From Oceanobacillus sp. Castelsardo (GTDB lineage: Bacteria > Bacillota > Bacilli > Bacillales > Amphibacillaceae), in NCBI RefSeq assembly GCF_001659985.1, contig NZ_LYCS01000002.1:186001-250000 (forward strand): DNA of 64,000 nucleotides. Reading direction: 5' to 3'. Below the pieces are notes generated by a model. It did not search any database. It worked only from the letters and a program-made list of their open reading frames with translations, and was not told where the DNA came from. Each line of letters starts with the position of its first letter. Position 1 is the stretch's first letter. The translations under genes and the position numbers were made by a program. Below, one piece after another: positions 22,028 to 31,248 of this stretch.

Positions 22028-22921
22028 TTAAATCTTAAGGAATTTGCGAATACTCATGACACTACCCCAAATACCAATGATGGCACCTATTGCTAAAATT
22101 AATAAGGAGAGTTGCCATGCAAATGGACTATATGGTATCACTTCAACAAAGTTAAATGACACTTGTTTCGCTATCGCATCTTCAACATAATGGTAACCAA
22201 CCAAGATGAGTGTGATTGGTAAAATCGAACCTAGTATGCCGTGAAGCATACCCTCAATAAAAAATGGCCAGCGGATAAACCAATTCGTTGCACCTACTAA
22301 TTTCATAATTCCTATCTCTTTACTACGTGCCATAATGGTAATTTTAATAGTATTAGAAATAAGAAATATAGCTGTAAAGACTAATGCAACGATAAGTACA
22401 ACTCCAATGGTTCTCGCATAATTATTAAACTTGAATAACTGTTCTACTACGTCTTGTCCAAAGACTACTTTCTCCACATGATCAAATTCTTTTATTTGAT
22501 CAGCTATCTTTTCCGTGTCTTGTGGATTCTTTGCTCGAACAATAAAAGCATGGTTAAGTGGATTATCCTGCTCTAATAATTTCCATGCTTCTCCTTCTTC
22601 TCCCATACCTTCAATCAGTTTATTTAACTCATCGTCATTGGAGGAGAAGAAAACCGTATCTACTCCATTAATTTCTTCAATTTGATTCCCAAGATTTTGT
22701 ACATCTTTTTCATTTGCTGTATGATCAATTAGCGTTTGAATCTCAACATCATCTTCAATGTTCTTTGCCATTTCATTTAGGTTCAAGATTAACGCAAGAA
22801 ATACAGCTACAAGAATAAGGGTAGTTGTAACGGCACCTACTGAAGCCACCGTCATCCAGCCATTACGAATAATGTTGCTACACCCTACTCGTACATGTCT
22901 TAAAAATGTTCTAAACTTCAT
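22028..22921 (-). CDS. ftsX: Cell-wall hydrolase regulator FtsX
   Basis: Membrane subunit of the ABC-type FtsEX complex that activates peptidoglycan hydrolases across the membrane. It has 297 residues. One N-terminal transmembrane helix (about 24-44) and an extracellular domain (45-165) are followed by three C-terminal helices in the FtsX/MacB permease fold (IFLISNTIKITIMARSKEIGIMKLVGATNWFIRWPF). It overlaps ftsE by 11 bases. The neighbouring coiled-coil M23 hydrolase is the likely partner of the extracellular loop. Confidence 0.95.
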   Translation of the reverse strand: MKFRTFLRHVRVGCSNIIRNGWMTVASVGAVTTTLILVAVFLALILNLNEMAKNIEDDVEIQTLIDHTANEKDVQNLGNQIEEINGVDTVFFSSNDDELNKLIEGMGEEGEAWKLLEQDNPLNHAFIVRAKNPQDTEKIADQIKEFDHVEKVVFGQDVVEQLFKFNNYARTIGVVLIVALVFTAIFLISNTIKITIMARSKEIGIMKLVGATNWFIRWPFFIEGMLHGILGSILPITLILVGYHYVEDAIAKQVSFNFVEVIPYSPFAWQLSLLILAIGAIIGIWGSVMSIRKFLKI

Positions 22922-23597
22922 ATCCGTATTCTCCTCGTTGTTCGTCTCTTGCTATAACTCCATCCTCAATCGCAATAACTCGTTTCTTAAAGCGGTTCAC
23001 TATTGCTTTACTATGAGTTGCCATAATCACAGTGGTACCACTGTCGTTAATCGACTCAAACGTTTTTAAAATATCTAGTGACGTCTCGGGATCTAAGTTT
23101 CCTGTAGGTTCATCAGCAATTACAATTTTTGGACGATTTACAATGGCGCGAGCAATGGATACACGTTGTTGTTCTCCTCCTGATAGTTCATCTGGTATGG
23201 ATCTAGCTTTATTTTTCAGTCCAACAACTTCTAAGACATCCATTACACGATTGCGAATATTACGCGGGGATTCTTCTATTACCTCTAAGGCAAATGCAAT
23301 ATTTTCATAGACTGATAGTTTTGGAAGAAGTTTAAAGTCTTGGAATACAACACCTATATTTCTTCGTAAGTAAGGTATCTTTTTCTCCTTTAATTCCGAA
23401 AGATTAATATCGTTTATAAAAATTTGTCCACTACTTGGTTTTTCTTCTCTAAACATTAATTTAACAAATGTCGATTTTCCTGCACCACTCGGACCAACAA
23501 TATATACAAATTCACCTTGCTCGATTTTTACATTTACACCGTTAAGTGCTGTTACCCCATTTGCATAGGTTTTATATACGTCTTTCATTAAGATCAT
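22911..23597 (-). CDS. ftsE: FtsEX ATPase subunit FtsE
   Basis: Cytoplasmic ABC ATPase, 228 residues, driving FtsX. Walker A GPSGAGKST is at 36-44, the signature LSGGEQQR near 139-146, and Walker B IVIADEPTGNLD near 158-169. It is the first gene of ftsE-ftsX, followed by the M23 hydrolase gene. Confidence 0.96.
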   Translation of the reverse strand: MILMKDVYKTYANGVTALNGVNVKIEQGEFVYIVGPSGAGKSTFVKLMFREEKPSSGQIFINDINLSELKEKKIPYLRRNIGVVFQDFKLLPKLSVYENIAFALEVIEESPRNIRNRVMDVLEVVGLKNKARSIPDELSGGEQQRVSIARAIVNRPKIVIADEPTGNLDPETSLDILKTFESINDSGTTVIMATHSKAIVNRFKKRVIAIEDGVIARDEQRGEYGYEV

Positions 23598-23799
23598 TTT
23601 AAAATCACCTTTATAATTTTGATTTTCAATGCATGTCGAAAAATATTTTTACCGTTACTCTTTTCAACAAGTCTTTTACATTATATCATTTTTCGACGAA
23701 ATGTTTAGGTATAAAATTATTACATTTATGTTTCATTCGTTAGTATTTAGTAATATTTGTCAATTCATGTCTTTTTGATAAGATTTTTAGGAAAAAGAA

Positions 23800-23827
23800 A
23801 AAAGCTTATCTAAATCGACAAGCTTTT
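23800..23827 (-). terminator. cccB terminator
   Basis: AAAAGCTT / AAGCTTTT stem with a 12-base loop and a T-rich tail on the minus strand, 12 bases after the cccB stop. Confidence 0.8.
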
Positions 23828-23839
23828 AAAGTTAATCAT

Positions 23840-24247
23840 TTATTTTTTTTCTGCTAACCAGTTTGCCAAGTTATCTAGATCTTCACCCGTAACTTGTTTT
23901 TGTGGTTGCATATTTCCTATCCCATTTTGAACGATGTCTTTGATTTCTTCAGCAGAGTATTTAGATCCAACTTTTGTTAAATCTTTACCAGCTCCACCTG
24001 ATAAATCAGCACCATGACACATTGCGCAGTTGCTTGCATATACTTCTTCCCCTGCTGCAGTATCAACTGTTTCGCCTGCTCCATCGTCTGTTTCCTCTTC
24101 AGTAGCAGTATCCCCTGTATCTGCTTGTTCTTCCGTTGCATTATCATCTGCCGGCGGCTCTTCTGCATTATCATCATTGCTTGCTCCGCCACATGCTGCA
24201 AGTGTTAGCACTGTACCGAAAATAATGGCTAATAACCATTTTTTCAT
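23840..24247 (-). CDS. cccB: Membrane-anchored cytochrome c-551
   Basis: Small c-type cytochrome lipoprotein (135 residues) carrying electrons to terminal oxidases on the outer face of the membrane. The lipobox LAACGG marks Cys19 for diacylglyceryl attachment. A strongly acidic low-complexity linker (about 22-68, mainly D/E/T/A) follows. The single haem motif CAMCH lies near 76-80, and the Met of GNMQPQ is the probable second axial ligand. The position between prfB and ftsEX matches B. subtilis cccB. The very acidic linker fits a halotolerant host. Confidence 0.92.
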   Translation of the reverse strand: MKKWLLAIIFGTVLTLAACGGASNDDNAEEPPADDNATEEQADTGDTATEEETDDGAGETVDTAAGEEVYASNCAMCHGADLSGGAGKDLTKVGSKYSAEEIKDIVQNGIGNMQPQKQVTGEDLDNLANWLAEKK

Positions 24248-24435
24248 TTTGTCTCATCCTCCTATTGAAATATAAAGTACTTCCCTATTATTATACCCCT
24301 ATCATTTTTTTTTAAAAGTAAAGGACAATGATACCTTTTCAGTTTTTTTCGCTATACCTCATTGTTACCAAGGTATTTGGATAATTATGGCAAATTTATG
24401 AAATAATGGAAGGGGGTTTTTCCACCTATTAGAAA

Positions 24436-24476
24436 AAGCTATTTTAAAGGACAAGTTCTGACCTTTAAAATAGCTT
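24436..24476 (-). terminator. prfB terminator
   Basis: Perfect 15-bp stem (AAGCTATTTTAAAGG / CCTTTAAAATAGCTT) with an 11-base loop and a TTTTTC tail on the minus strand. Confidence 0.88.
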
Positions 24477-24521
24477 AATTCATATCAATTAGCAGGAAAG
24501 GAACTGCTCCTGAATGAAGTA

Positions 24522-25623
24522 TTACTTTATCTGTAATCGTAAGTAAGCATCAATAAATGGATCTAATTCCCCGTCCATTACAGCCTGAGTATTCCCAATT
24601 TCTGTATTGGTTCTATGGTCTTTTACCATAGAATATGGGTGGAATACGTAAGAGCGGATTTGGCTTCCCCAGCCGATTTCTTTTTGTTCCCCACGGATTG
24701 CCGCAAGTTCTTCTTGTTGTTTTTCAATTTCTAATTGATACAACTTGGATTTTAACATTTTCATTGCAGCTTCACGGTTTTTAATCTGTGATCGTTCATT
24801 TTGGCACGTCACAATAGTATTTGTAGGTATGTGTGTAATACGAACAGCCGAATCTGTTGTGTTAACGTGCTGACCACCTGCACCACTTGCACGATACGTA
24901 TCAATTTTTATTTCTTCCGGTTTAATGTCAATATCGACATCATCATCCATTTCGGGTGTCACATCACAAGAAACGAATGAAGTATGTCTTCTTCCTGATG
25001 AATCAAATGGAGAAATACGTACTAAACGATGCACGCCTTTTTCTGCTTTCAAATATCCGTAAGCATTATGTCCTTTAATGAGTAATGTTACACTTTTAAC
25101 CCCTGCTTCGTCCCCGGGTAAATAATCTATTGTCTCTACTTTAAATCCTTTATCTTCTGCCCAGCGCTGGTACATTCTTAGAAGTAAACTTGCCCAATCC
25201 TGTGATTCTGTTCCACCAGCACCCGGATGAAGTTCTAAGATGGCATTATTCGCATCATATGGTTCATTGAGTAAAAGTTGTAATTCAAAGTCATTAATAT
25301 CATTCAAAAATGAAGTCATTTCTTCATTTAATTCATCAAAAAGTTCTTGATCCTTTTCCTCTTTAACTAATTCATACGATACTTCCATGTCTTCATATCG
25401 TTCTTCTATTCCCTCAAAATTGGTAATATAGTTTTTTAAGTTATTTGATTCGTTTATTACTTTTTGTGCAGCATTTTGATCATCCCAGAAATCTGGCTCT
25501 GTCATCATTTGTTCTAATTCTTTCACTCTTTCTCTTTTCCACTCTAAGTCAAAGAGACCCCCTAAAATCTTCAATTCTAGAAGCTATTTTGTCTAATTCA
25601 TGTCTAATTTCAATTAATTCCAT
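24522..25623 (-). CDS. prfB: Peptide chain release factor 2 with programmed +1 frameshift
   Basis: RF2 recognises UGA and UAA stops and releases the peptide. The message starts at ATG 25623 ([20 protein letters not shown]...) and reaches an in-frame TGA at 25549-25551 after 24 codons. The slip site CTT TGA C is preceded by the Shine-Dalgarno-like AGGGGG, the classical RF2 autoregulatory +1 frameshift. Decoding then continues from 25550 to the stop at 24522, giving about 366 residues. The codon-recognition SPF tripeptide (ISPFDSSG) and the catalytic GGQ (GAGGQHV) are both present. A simple ORF call would begin wrongly with MKILGGLFD inside the slip region. Confidence 0.96.
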
Positions 25624-25656
25624 TTCATTCACCTCATGTTTAATTCAGGATGGAAG

Positions 25657-25682
25657 GCACTCCCTTAGCAGAAAAGGAGTGC
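25657..25682 (-). terminator. Hairpin between secA and prfB
   Basis: GCACTCC / GGAGTGC stem of 7 bp with a weak tail. It may attenuate read-through from secA into prfB, the usual secA-prfB operon. Confidence 0.45.
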
Positions 25683-25691
25683 TTTCTAATC

Positions 25692-28211
25692 TTATTCATT
25701 TTTGCCGTGACAGTTTTTGTATTTCTTCCCGCTACCACAAGGGCAAGGGTCATTACGACCAACATTAACTTTTTTCACGTATGGTTTTCTTACTTTTTTC
25801 TTCTCTTCACTTCCACCTGAAACGGCTTGAGTATTTTTAACTACCTCTTCACGTTGTAGGTTTTCACGAATTTGTGCTTTCAAAATATATTTGGTAGCTT
25901 CTTCTTCAATACTTGCTACCATATCTTCAAACATATGGAATCCTTCCATTTGATACTCACGTAAAGGATCGTTTTGTCCGTATGCTCTTAAATGAATACC
26001 TTGACGAAGTTGATCCATCTGGTCAATATGATCCATCCATTTCGTATCAACTGTACGTAATACAATAACTTTTTGAAACTCTTGAAATTGGTCTGATGGT
26101 AACTCTTCAGATTTTTGATTATATTTTTCTTTTGCTTTTTCCATTAAAATTTCTGCGATTTCATCACTTTCTTTTCCTTTCAAATCATCAACGGAAATAT
26201 CTTCTGGATCCATTAAGTTACCATGTGCATATTCGACAATCGCTTGTAAGTCCCAATTTCCTTCATCATTATCTTGTGTATGCGTGGATACAATACGGTT
26301 GATGGTGGATTCCATCATATTTTCAATAATTTCACTCATATCTTCTGTGGCATCAATTATTTCAAAACGCTGTTTATAGATGATTTCACGTTGCTCTCTT
26401 AGTACATCATCATAAGAAAGAACTTGTTTACGGGCATCAAAGTTATTACCTTCCACTCGTTTTTGGGCAGACTCCACGGCACGAGTTACCATTTTACTCT
26501 CGATTGGTTGAGAATCGTCCATGCCTAAACGTTCCATCATATTCTTCAAATTATCCGAGCCGAAACGTCGCATTAACTCATCTTCCATAGAAAGATAAAA
26601 TTGAGTGACCCCTGGATCACCTTGACGTCCGGAACGTCCACGTAACTGGTTATCAATCCGACGAGATTCATGACGCTCTGTACCAATAACAGCAAGACCG
26701 CCTAATTCCAAGACACCTTCACCTAGTTTAATATCCGTACCACGACCAGCCATATTTGTAGCGATAGTAACTGCTCCTTTTTGACCTGCGTGTTCAATGA
26801 TTTCCGCTTCTTTAAAGTGGTTTTTGGCATTCAAAACATCATGTTTAATTCCTGCTTTTTTCAAGTAATTAGCAATCAACTCAGATGTTTCTACTGCTAC
26901 TGTACCTACTAAAACCGGCTGTCCTTCTTTATGTCTAGTCTTAATTTCCTCTACGACAGCACGGAATTTCCCATCCATCGATTTATAAATTAAGTCCGGT
27001 CTGTCATCACGAATAATTGGTTTATTGGTTGGAATCGCAATAACATCCATATTATATATATTTCTAAATTCTTCTTCTTCTGTTTTCGCGGTACCAGTCA
27101 TCCCAGATAGTTTATTATACATACGGAAAAAGTTCTGGAAAGTGATAGAAGCCAGTGTCATACTTTCATTTTGGATTTGTAAGCCTTCTTTTGCTTCAAT
27201 TGCTTGATGCAATCCATCACTATAGCGACGACCTTTCATTAATCGACCAGTAAAGGAATCAATGATTACTACTTCTCCTTCTTGCACCATATAATCCACA
27301 TCACGATGCATAGAAGCATGTGCCTTTAAAGCCTGATTAATATGGTGAGTTAAGGAAACATTGTTTAAATCAAATAAATTCTCAATTTGGAAGAATCTTT
27401 CTGCTTTATTTATACCCTCTTCCGTTAATTGAACACCTTTTGTCTTCTCATCATACGTATAGTCATCTTCTTGCTTAAGTGTAATGACGAAACTATTAGC
27501 TTGTTGATATAAAGATGCCGATTTTTTAGCTGAACCAGAAATAATTAATGGCGTTCTTGCTTCATCGATTAAAATAGAATCCACTTCATCAATAATGGCA
27601 AAATTAAGTTTCCGTTGAACCATTTGATTTTTATAAAGCACCATATTATCACGTAAGTAATCAAAACCAAATTCGTTATTTGTACCGTACGTAATATCAC
27701 ATTCGTATGCTTCACGCTTTTCTTCTTTTGATAAACCATTCGTATTTAATCCAACCGTTAATCCAAGAAACTCATATAACTCACCCATTTGTTTCGAGTC
27801 ACGATCCGCTAAGTAGTCGTTCACTGTAATAATATGAACACCTTTACCCTCGAGTGCATTTAAATATGCCGGCAAAGTAGACGCGAGTGTTTTACCTTCC
27901 CCTGTTTTCATTTCTGCAATATTACCTTCATGAATGGCTATTCCACCCATTAATTGTACAGGAAATGGTCGCATGTTTAATACTCGTTTAGACGCCTCTC
28001 GCACGACAGCAAAAGCTTCCACAAGCAAATCATCCAAGCTTTCACCATTTTGACAACGTTCCTTAAACTCCGTCGTTTTTTCTTTTAGTTCATCATCTGA
28101 TAATTTTTCAATTTGGGCTTCTAAAGCTTCTATTTGATCAACCTTTTTTTGAATTCGATTCAGTTGTTTTTTATTACCATCACCAAAAATCTTTGTGAGT
28201 AATCCTGCCAT
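25692..28211 (-). CDS. secA: Preprotein translocase ATPase SecA
   Basis: Motor of the Sec export pathway, 839 residues, pushing unfolded preproteins through SecYEG. Helicase motifs are visible: Walker [10 protein letters not shown] near 101-109, the DEVDS Walker B near 207, and the second nucleotide-binding motifs including [16 protein letters not shown]. The C-terminal zinc finger is [18 protein letters not shown]. The start follows AAGGGAG. Transcription continues toward prfB, as in B. subtilis. A dispersed repeat copy occupies its upstream region. Confidence 0.98.
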   Translation of the reverse strand: MAGLLTKIFGDGNKKQLNRIQKKVDQIEALEAQIEKLSDDELKEKTTEFKERCQNGESLDDLLVEAFAVVREASKRVLNMRPFPVQLMGGIAIHEGNIAEMKTGEGKTLASTLPAYLNALEGKGVHIITVNDYLADRDSKQMGELYEFLGLTVGLNTNGLSKEEKREAYECDITYGTNNEFGFDYLRDNMVLYKNQMVQRKLNFAIIDEVDSILIDEARTPLIISGSAKKSASLYQQANSFVITLKQEDDYTYDEKTKGVQLTEEGINKAERFFQIENLFDLNNVSLTHHINQALKAHASMHRDVDYMVQEGEVVIIDSFTGRLMKGRRYSDGLHQAIEAKEGLQIQNESMTLASITFQNFFRMYNKLSGMTGTAKTEEEEFRNIYNMDVIAIPTNKPIIRDDRPDLIYKSMDGKFRAVVEEIKTRHKEGQPVLVGTVAVETSELIANYLKKAGIKHDVLNAKNHFKEAEIIEHAGQKGAVTIATNMAGRGTDIKLGEGVLELGGLAVIGTERHESRRIDNQLRGRSGRQGDPGVTQFYLSMEDELMRRFGSDNLKNMMERLGMDDSQPIESKMVTRAVESAQKRVEGNNFDARKQVLSYDDVLREQREIIYKQRFEIIDATEDMSEIIENMMESTINRIVSTHTQDNDEGNWDLQAIVEYAHGNLMDPEDISVDDLKGKESDEIAEILMEKAKEKYNQKSEELPSDQFQEFQKVIVLRTVDTKWMDHIDQMDQLRQGIHLRAYGQNDPLREYQMEGFHMFEDMVASIEEEATKYILKAQIRENLQREEVVKNTQAVSGGSEEKKKVRKPYVKKVNVGRNDPCPCGSGKKYKNCHGKNE

Positions 28212-28227
28212 TTTTATATACGCTCCC

Positions 28228-28332
28228 TTAGAAAACTTGGCATTTAGTTAAATGCCTTCGTTGTTCTGATGCAAATTTTTGGGACGAGTCATCCAAGCCC
28301 CAGGTAGAAAGCTTTTTGCTTTCCTATCTGCG
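28228..28332 (+). repeat. Structured intergenic repeat, copy 3 (long form)
   Basis: Begins TTAGAAAACTTGGCATT and ends CTTTCCTATCTGCG. A diverged version of the extra GGGACGAGT...GCCCC hairpin is present, as in the long copy at 58444-58571. It lies directly upstream of secA. Confidence 0.7.
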
Positions 28333-28412
28333 AATAAAAATCATAATACATCTATTATTTAATAATAACACTTCGCACAGAACTATGACAACCTTGTACA
28401 CATGGATAGAAA

Positions 28413-28444
28413 AAGAGAGTAATCTGGGGATAGATTACTCTCTT
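28413..28444 (-). terminator. Terminator of the small helical protein gene
   Basis: AAGAGAGTAATCT / AGATTACTCTCTT stem, near perfect over 13 bp with a short GGGGAT-type loop. A TTTTCT tail follows on the minus strand. Confidence 0.8.
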
Positions 28445-28496
28445 AAGGAGTTGTAATTCGTGGACTTTTGGGAGAAAATTGGGGATTTTAGAGGAA

Positions 28497-28664
28497 TTAT
28501 TTAATAAGTAATCTACTTGCTGTGGTGTTATTTTGATTCATCATTAATTCCGTCATTTTTTTATTTGTAGAAGCTACAATTTTCACTAATTGACTAATGG
28601 TTTGTTCATGTTGGTAAATTTTATTTTGTAATTCCAGTAAAACTAATTTATCACGCTCATTCAT
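28497..28664 (-). CDS. Small helical protein of unknown function
   Basis: 55-residue protein MNERDKLVLLELQNKI..., predicted as two amphipathic helices with heptad-like leucines and a Met-rich middle (KKMTELMMNQNN). The start ATG at 28664 is 7 bases after a perfect GGAGG; the frame opens 7 codons earlier without support. A terminator follows. It is not recognised as a named family. The strong ribosome site and terminator argue that it is a real single-gene unit. Confidence 0.65.
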   Translation of the reverse strand: MNERDKLVLLELQNKIYQHEQTISQLVKIVASTNKKMTELMMNQNNTTASRLLIK

Positions 28665-28938
28665 ATTTCTACCTCCTAGTTCCATTGACTTATTTTTACC
28701 ACGTATAGTGCCTAAAGTACCAATTGCAAAAATGTAATTTTGGTATCGATTAGTTCTATAAAATACGCACTATTCATCATTATCTACTATAAACCAAATT
28801 ATTTTATTAAAAATCGACTCTAATTTTAACCATTTTTGAAATTTGGGTAATCCTTCGACATTTTTCGCCATGCAACTACGATAGAAGAAGCAATAACCTT
28901 TTAGCTACGTACTAGAGCTACTTTTCAACGTAAAAAAA

Positions 28939-28964
28939 CAATCCAATCTATGTTAATTGGACTG
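28939..28964 (-). terminator. Terminator after the YibE/F pair
   Basis: CAGTCCAAT / ATTGGATTG stem, followed by TTTTTTT on the minus strand, 22 bases past the stop at 28986. Between it and the small gene (28686-28938) I see no convincing gene; a 23-codon open stretch near 28810-28880 is noted elsewhere. Confidence 0.85.
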
Positions 28965-28985
28965 TTATAGTTGATAAGACCTGTC

Positions 28986-29777
28986 TTACCGTTGGATAAT
29001 TTTATCATCACTTTGTTTACCCCTTATTTTAATTAAATAATGAGCATTAACGAGAGATGCAATGGGAATAATTAGGGCTATCCCAATCCCAGCACAAAAT
29101 ATCGTGATCATCTCAGCGCTAAATATTTTCGAATTAACGATTTCACCAAAAGAGTAAGATAAATCCTTATACCAAATAAGTAAAGCCATATAACCACCAA
29201 TAAAAGCGAAGAATAATGTATTTGTATTGGAACCCAAAATATCTTTTCCAATAGTTAATCCTGATGTGAACAATTCTTTTTTACTAATGGACGGATGTTG
29301 ATTAAAAATTTCCTGCATAGGAGATGTAATAGAGATTGCGACATCCGTAACAGCGCCAATAGTACTCATAATGATTACCGCAGCAGCAATTTTAACAAAA
29401 TCTACCCCAAGATAAAGAGAGAATATAACACTAATTTCATCCATCTCCTCTTCCCCAAAGCCTTGAATCATGGCTTTTTTTGTTACAAAATATATAAATA
29501 ATAGTAGAATAGCAACTGTAATAACGGTAGAAACAAAAGCTATTATTGTTTTATTGTTTACTTCATTAATATAAAAAAGATTGATGCTACTTATTACTGT
29601 ACAAGCAATTAATGTGATAATAATTGGGTTAGCATGTGGATCCATCATGATAAATACAGAGACTAGAAGTACCGCAAAATTTAAAAACAAGGAAATAAAA
29701 GATCGCGCCCCTTTTTTTCCACCAATCCATATCATCGATACGAATAAAATGATTGCTAATAATACTAGTACATTCAT
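28986..29777 (-). CDS. YibE/F family membrane protein (second of pair)
   Basis: Integral membrane protein, 263 residues, about seven transmembrane helices. The family motif GAVTDVAISITSPMQEIF is at about 142-159, followed by FTSGLTIGKDILGSNTNTLFFAFIGG. The partner gene upstream carries the matching GAVMDVAISLSS motif, so the two are diverged relatives probably forming one complex. They overlap by 4 bases (ATGA type), indicating coupled translation. Substrate and function of YibE/F proteins are not established. Confidence 0.82.
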   Translation of the reverse strand: MNVLVLLAIILFVSMIWIGGKKGARSFISLFLNFAVLLVSVFIMMDPHANPIIITLIACTVISSINLFYINEVNNKTIIAFVSTVITVAILLLFIYFVTKKAMIQGFGEEEMDEISVIFSLYLGVDFVKIAAAVIIMSTIGAVTDVAISITSPMQEIFNQHPSISKKELFTSGLTIGKDILGSNTNTLFFAFIGGYMALLIWYKDLSYSFGEIVNSKIFSAEMITIFCAGIGIALIIPIASLVNAHYLIKIRGKQSDDKIIQR

Positions 29778-30934
29778 AATTTTTCCCTCTTTCGATTAAT
29801 AAAGAAAATAGATGTATATAGACCAATCGGAATGGTTAGAACAATTCCAATACCACCTGCTAGAGCACGGGCCAGTTCCAATGAAAGATTGATCGAAAGG
29901 GTAAAACCTAACAACGAATAATTTTTTAAATATAATATAAGCATTGGAATGGATCCACTTATATAGGCAAAAAATAAAATATTGGTCATCGTCCCCATAA
30001 TATCTTTACCAATTTCTATTCCACTTTCTTTAAGAGCTTTAACTGATATATCGTTATTTTTGTTGTATAACTCAAACGTAGCAGATGATAACGAAATAGC
30101 AACATCCATTACAGCTCCTAATGACCCAATAAATAATCCGGCTAAAAATATTAGTCGATATGGTCTTGTCAAATATTGCATTTCTTCGTAGTAAAGTCCA
30201 TTTTCAGAAGTTATCCGCATAGCAAGATAAGTAATCAAAAGGGAAATAAATGTCCCTAATAAGGTCGCAATAATAGCGGCATACGTTTTTTCATTAAAGC
30301 CGTTTACTAGTAACAAAGAAATAACGGTGAATAAAACAACGGTTATCCCACATATCCACAATAAATTCATATCCGTCCTAACATAGATATCCAATGCATA
30401 CGACAATAAAAGTATATTCACTGCTAAACTGATACTAGCAAACAATCCTTGTTTTTTTCCAACAAGGAGCAATGTAAAGATAAATATCCAAGCCACAATA
30501 ACTGTATATTTATCACGTTTTACATCTGTAATGTTTCCGGTTAATGTGGAACTTTCATTTGGATTTTTTTCAAAAGAAACAAATAACTCATTACCTTTTT
30601 CGTAAGGTTGATCATAGGCTCCAGATAATGAATACTCGTTTGTTAAATGGATAATCCGACCTTTTTCTTCGCCATTTTTTATTTCACCTATAATATGCTG
30701 GGTAAAAATACGATCTTCATTTCCATGTATATCCTTTAAATCGGTTGAATCTTCTAGATTTGTTTGGATGACTTTAGCAATTGGACGTTCATAGAAAGCG
30801 TAGTTGTGATACACAAAGTAAATGGAAGTAATAAAGCAAATAAAGATAATGGTATAAAATATAATATGATTTAATGACATATTCTTAAACTTATAAAAAA
30901 TAACAATCACTCCAAACATATAAATAGAATGCAA
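29774..30934 (-). CDS. YibE/F family membrane protein (first of pair)
   Basis: Membrane protein of up to 386 residues. One N-terminal helix and an extracytoplasmic domain of about 100 residues (VIQTNLEDSTDLKDI...FVSFEKN) are followed by seven helices with the motif GAVMDVAISLSSATFELY and the conserved GIEIGKDIMGTMTNILFFAYISG. The start is uncertain: TTG 30934, ATG 30919 and ATG 30880 are all in frame and none has a strong ribosome site. Function is unknown; transport or membrane-stress roles have been guessed for the family. It is divergent from the diguanylate cyclase gene. Confidence 0.8.
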   Translation of the reverse strand: MHSIYMFGVIVIFYKFKNMSLNHIIFYTIIFICFITSIYFVYHNYAFYERPIAKVIQTNLEDSTDLKDIHGNEDRIFTQHIIGEIKNGEEKGRIIHLTNEYSLSGAYDQPYEKGNELFVSFEKNPNESSTLTGNITDVKRDKYTVIVAWIFIFTLLLVGKKQGLFASISLAVNILLLSYALDIYVRTDMNLLWICGITVVLFTVISLLLVNGFNEKTYAAIIATLLGTFISLLITYLAMRITSENGLYYEEMQYLTRPYRLIFLAGLFIGSLGAVMDVAISLSSATFELYNKNNDISVKALKESGIEIGKDIMGTMTNILFFAYISGSIPMLILYLKNYSLLGFTLSINLSLELARALAGGIGIVLTIPIGLYTSIFFINRKREKL

Positions 30935-31248
30935 GTATTTAAATAGATTAATGGCTCCAATACCCCACTAATATGTTAAGTAGACAATGAATCTCCAAGG
31001 CAGCAACAATGGAGATAGGATAGCAATAATAATTTTTGTGGTCAAGGGGAGTTATCCCTCGTTTTAGAATGTCTTATCATTATTGAATGATGGGACATGA
31101 AACATTGGAAAAAATCGTTTGAAGTTTATTTCATCGTGATATATTATAAAATACGTACTACGAATTAAGTACCAAAAGGGATTAAAATGAATGGTGCTTG
31201 GTCTTTTTTTATGGGAAAGAATGCTTCGGAAGGGAAGTTTATGTTAAA

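Noticed and set aside
28810-28885. 23-codon minus-strand stretch reading KVIASSIVVAWRKMSKDYPN, looking like a gene remnant
   Set aside because: Too short and without a recognisable family or flanking remnant; kept only as a note.
31160-31215. Weak hairpin (TACCAA...TTGGT) with T-run before the diguanylate cyclase gene, possible leader terminator
   Set aside because: Only five or six pairs with a long loop; no conserved riboswitch elements upstream were seen.
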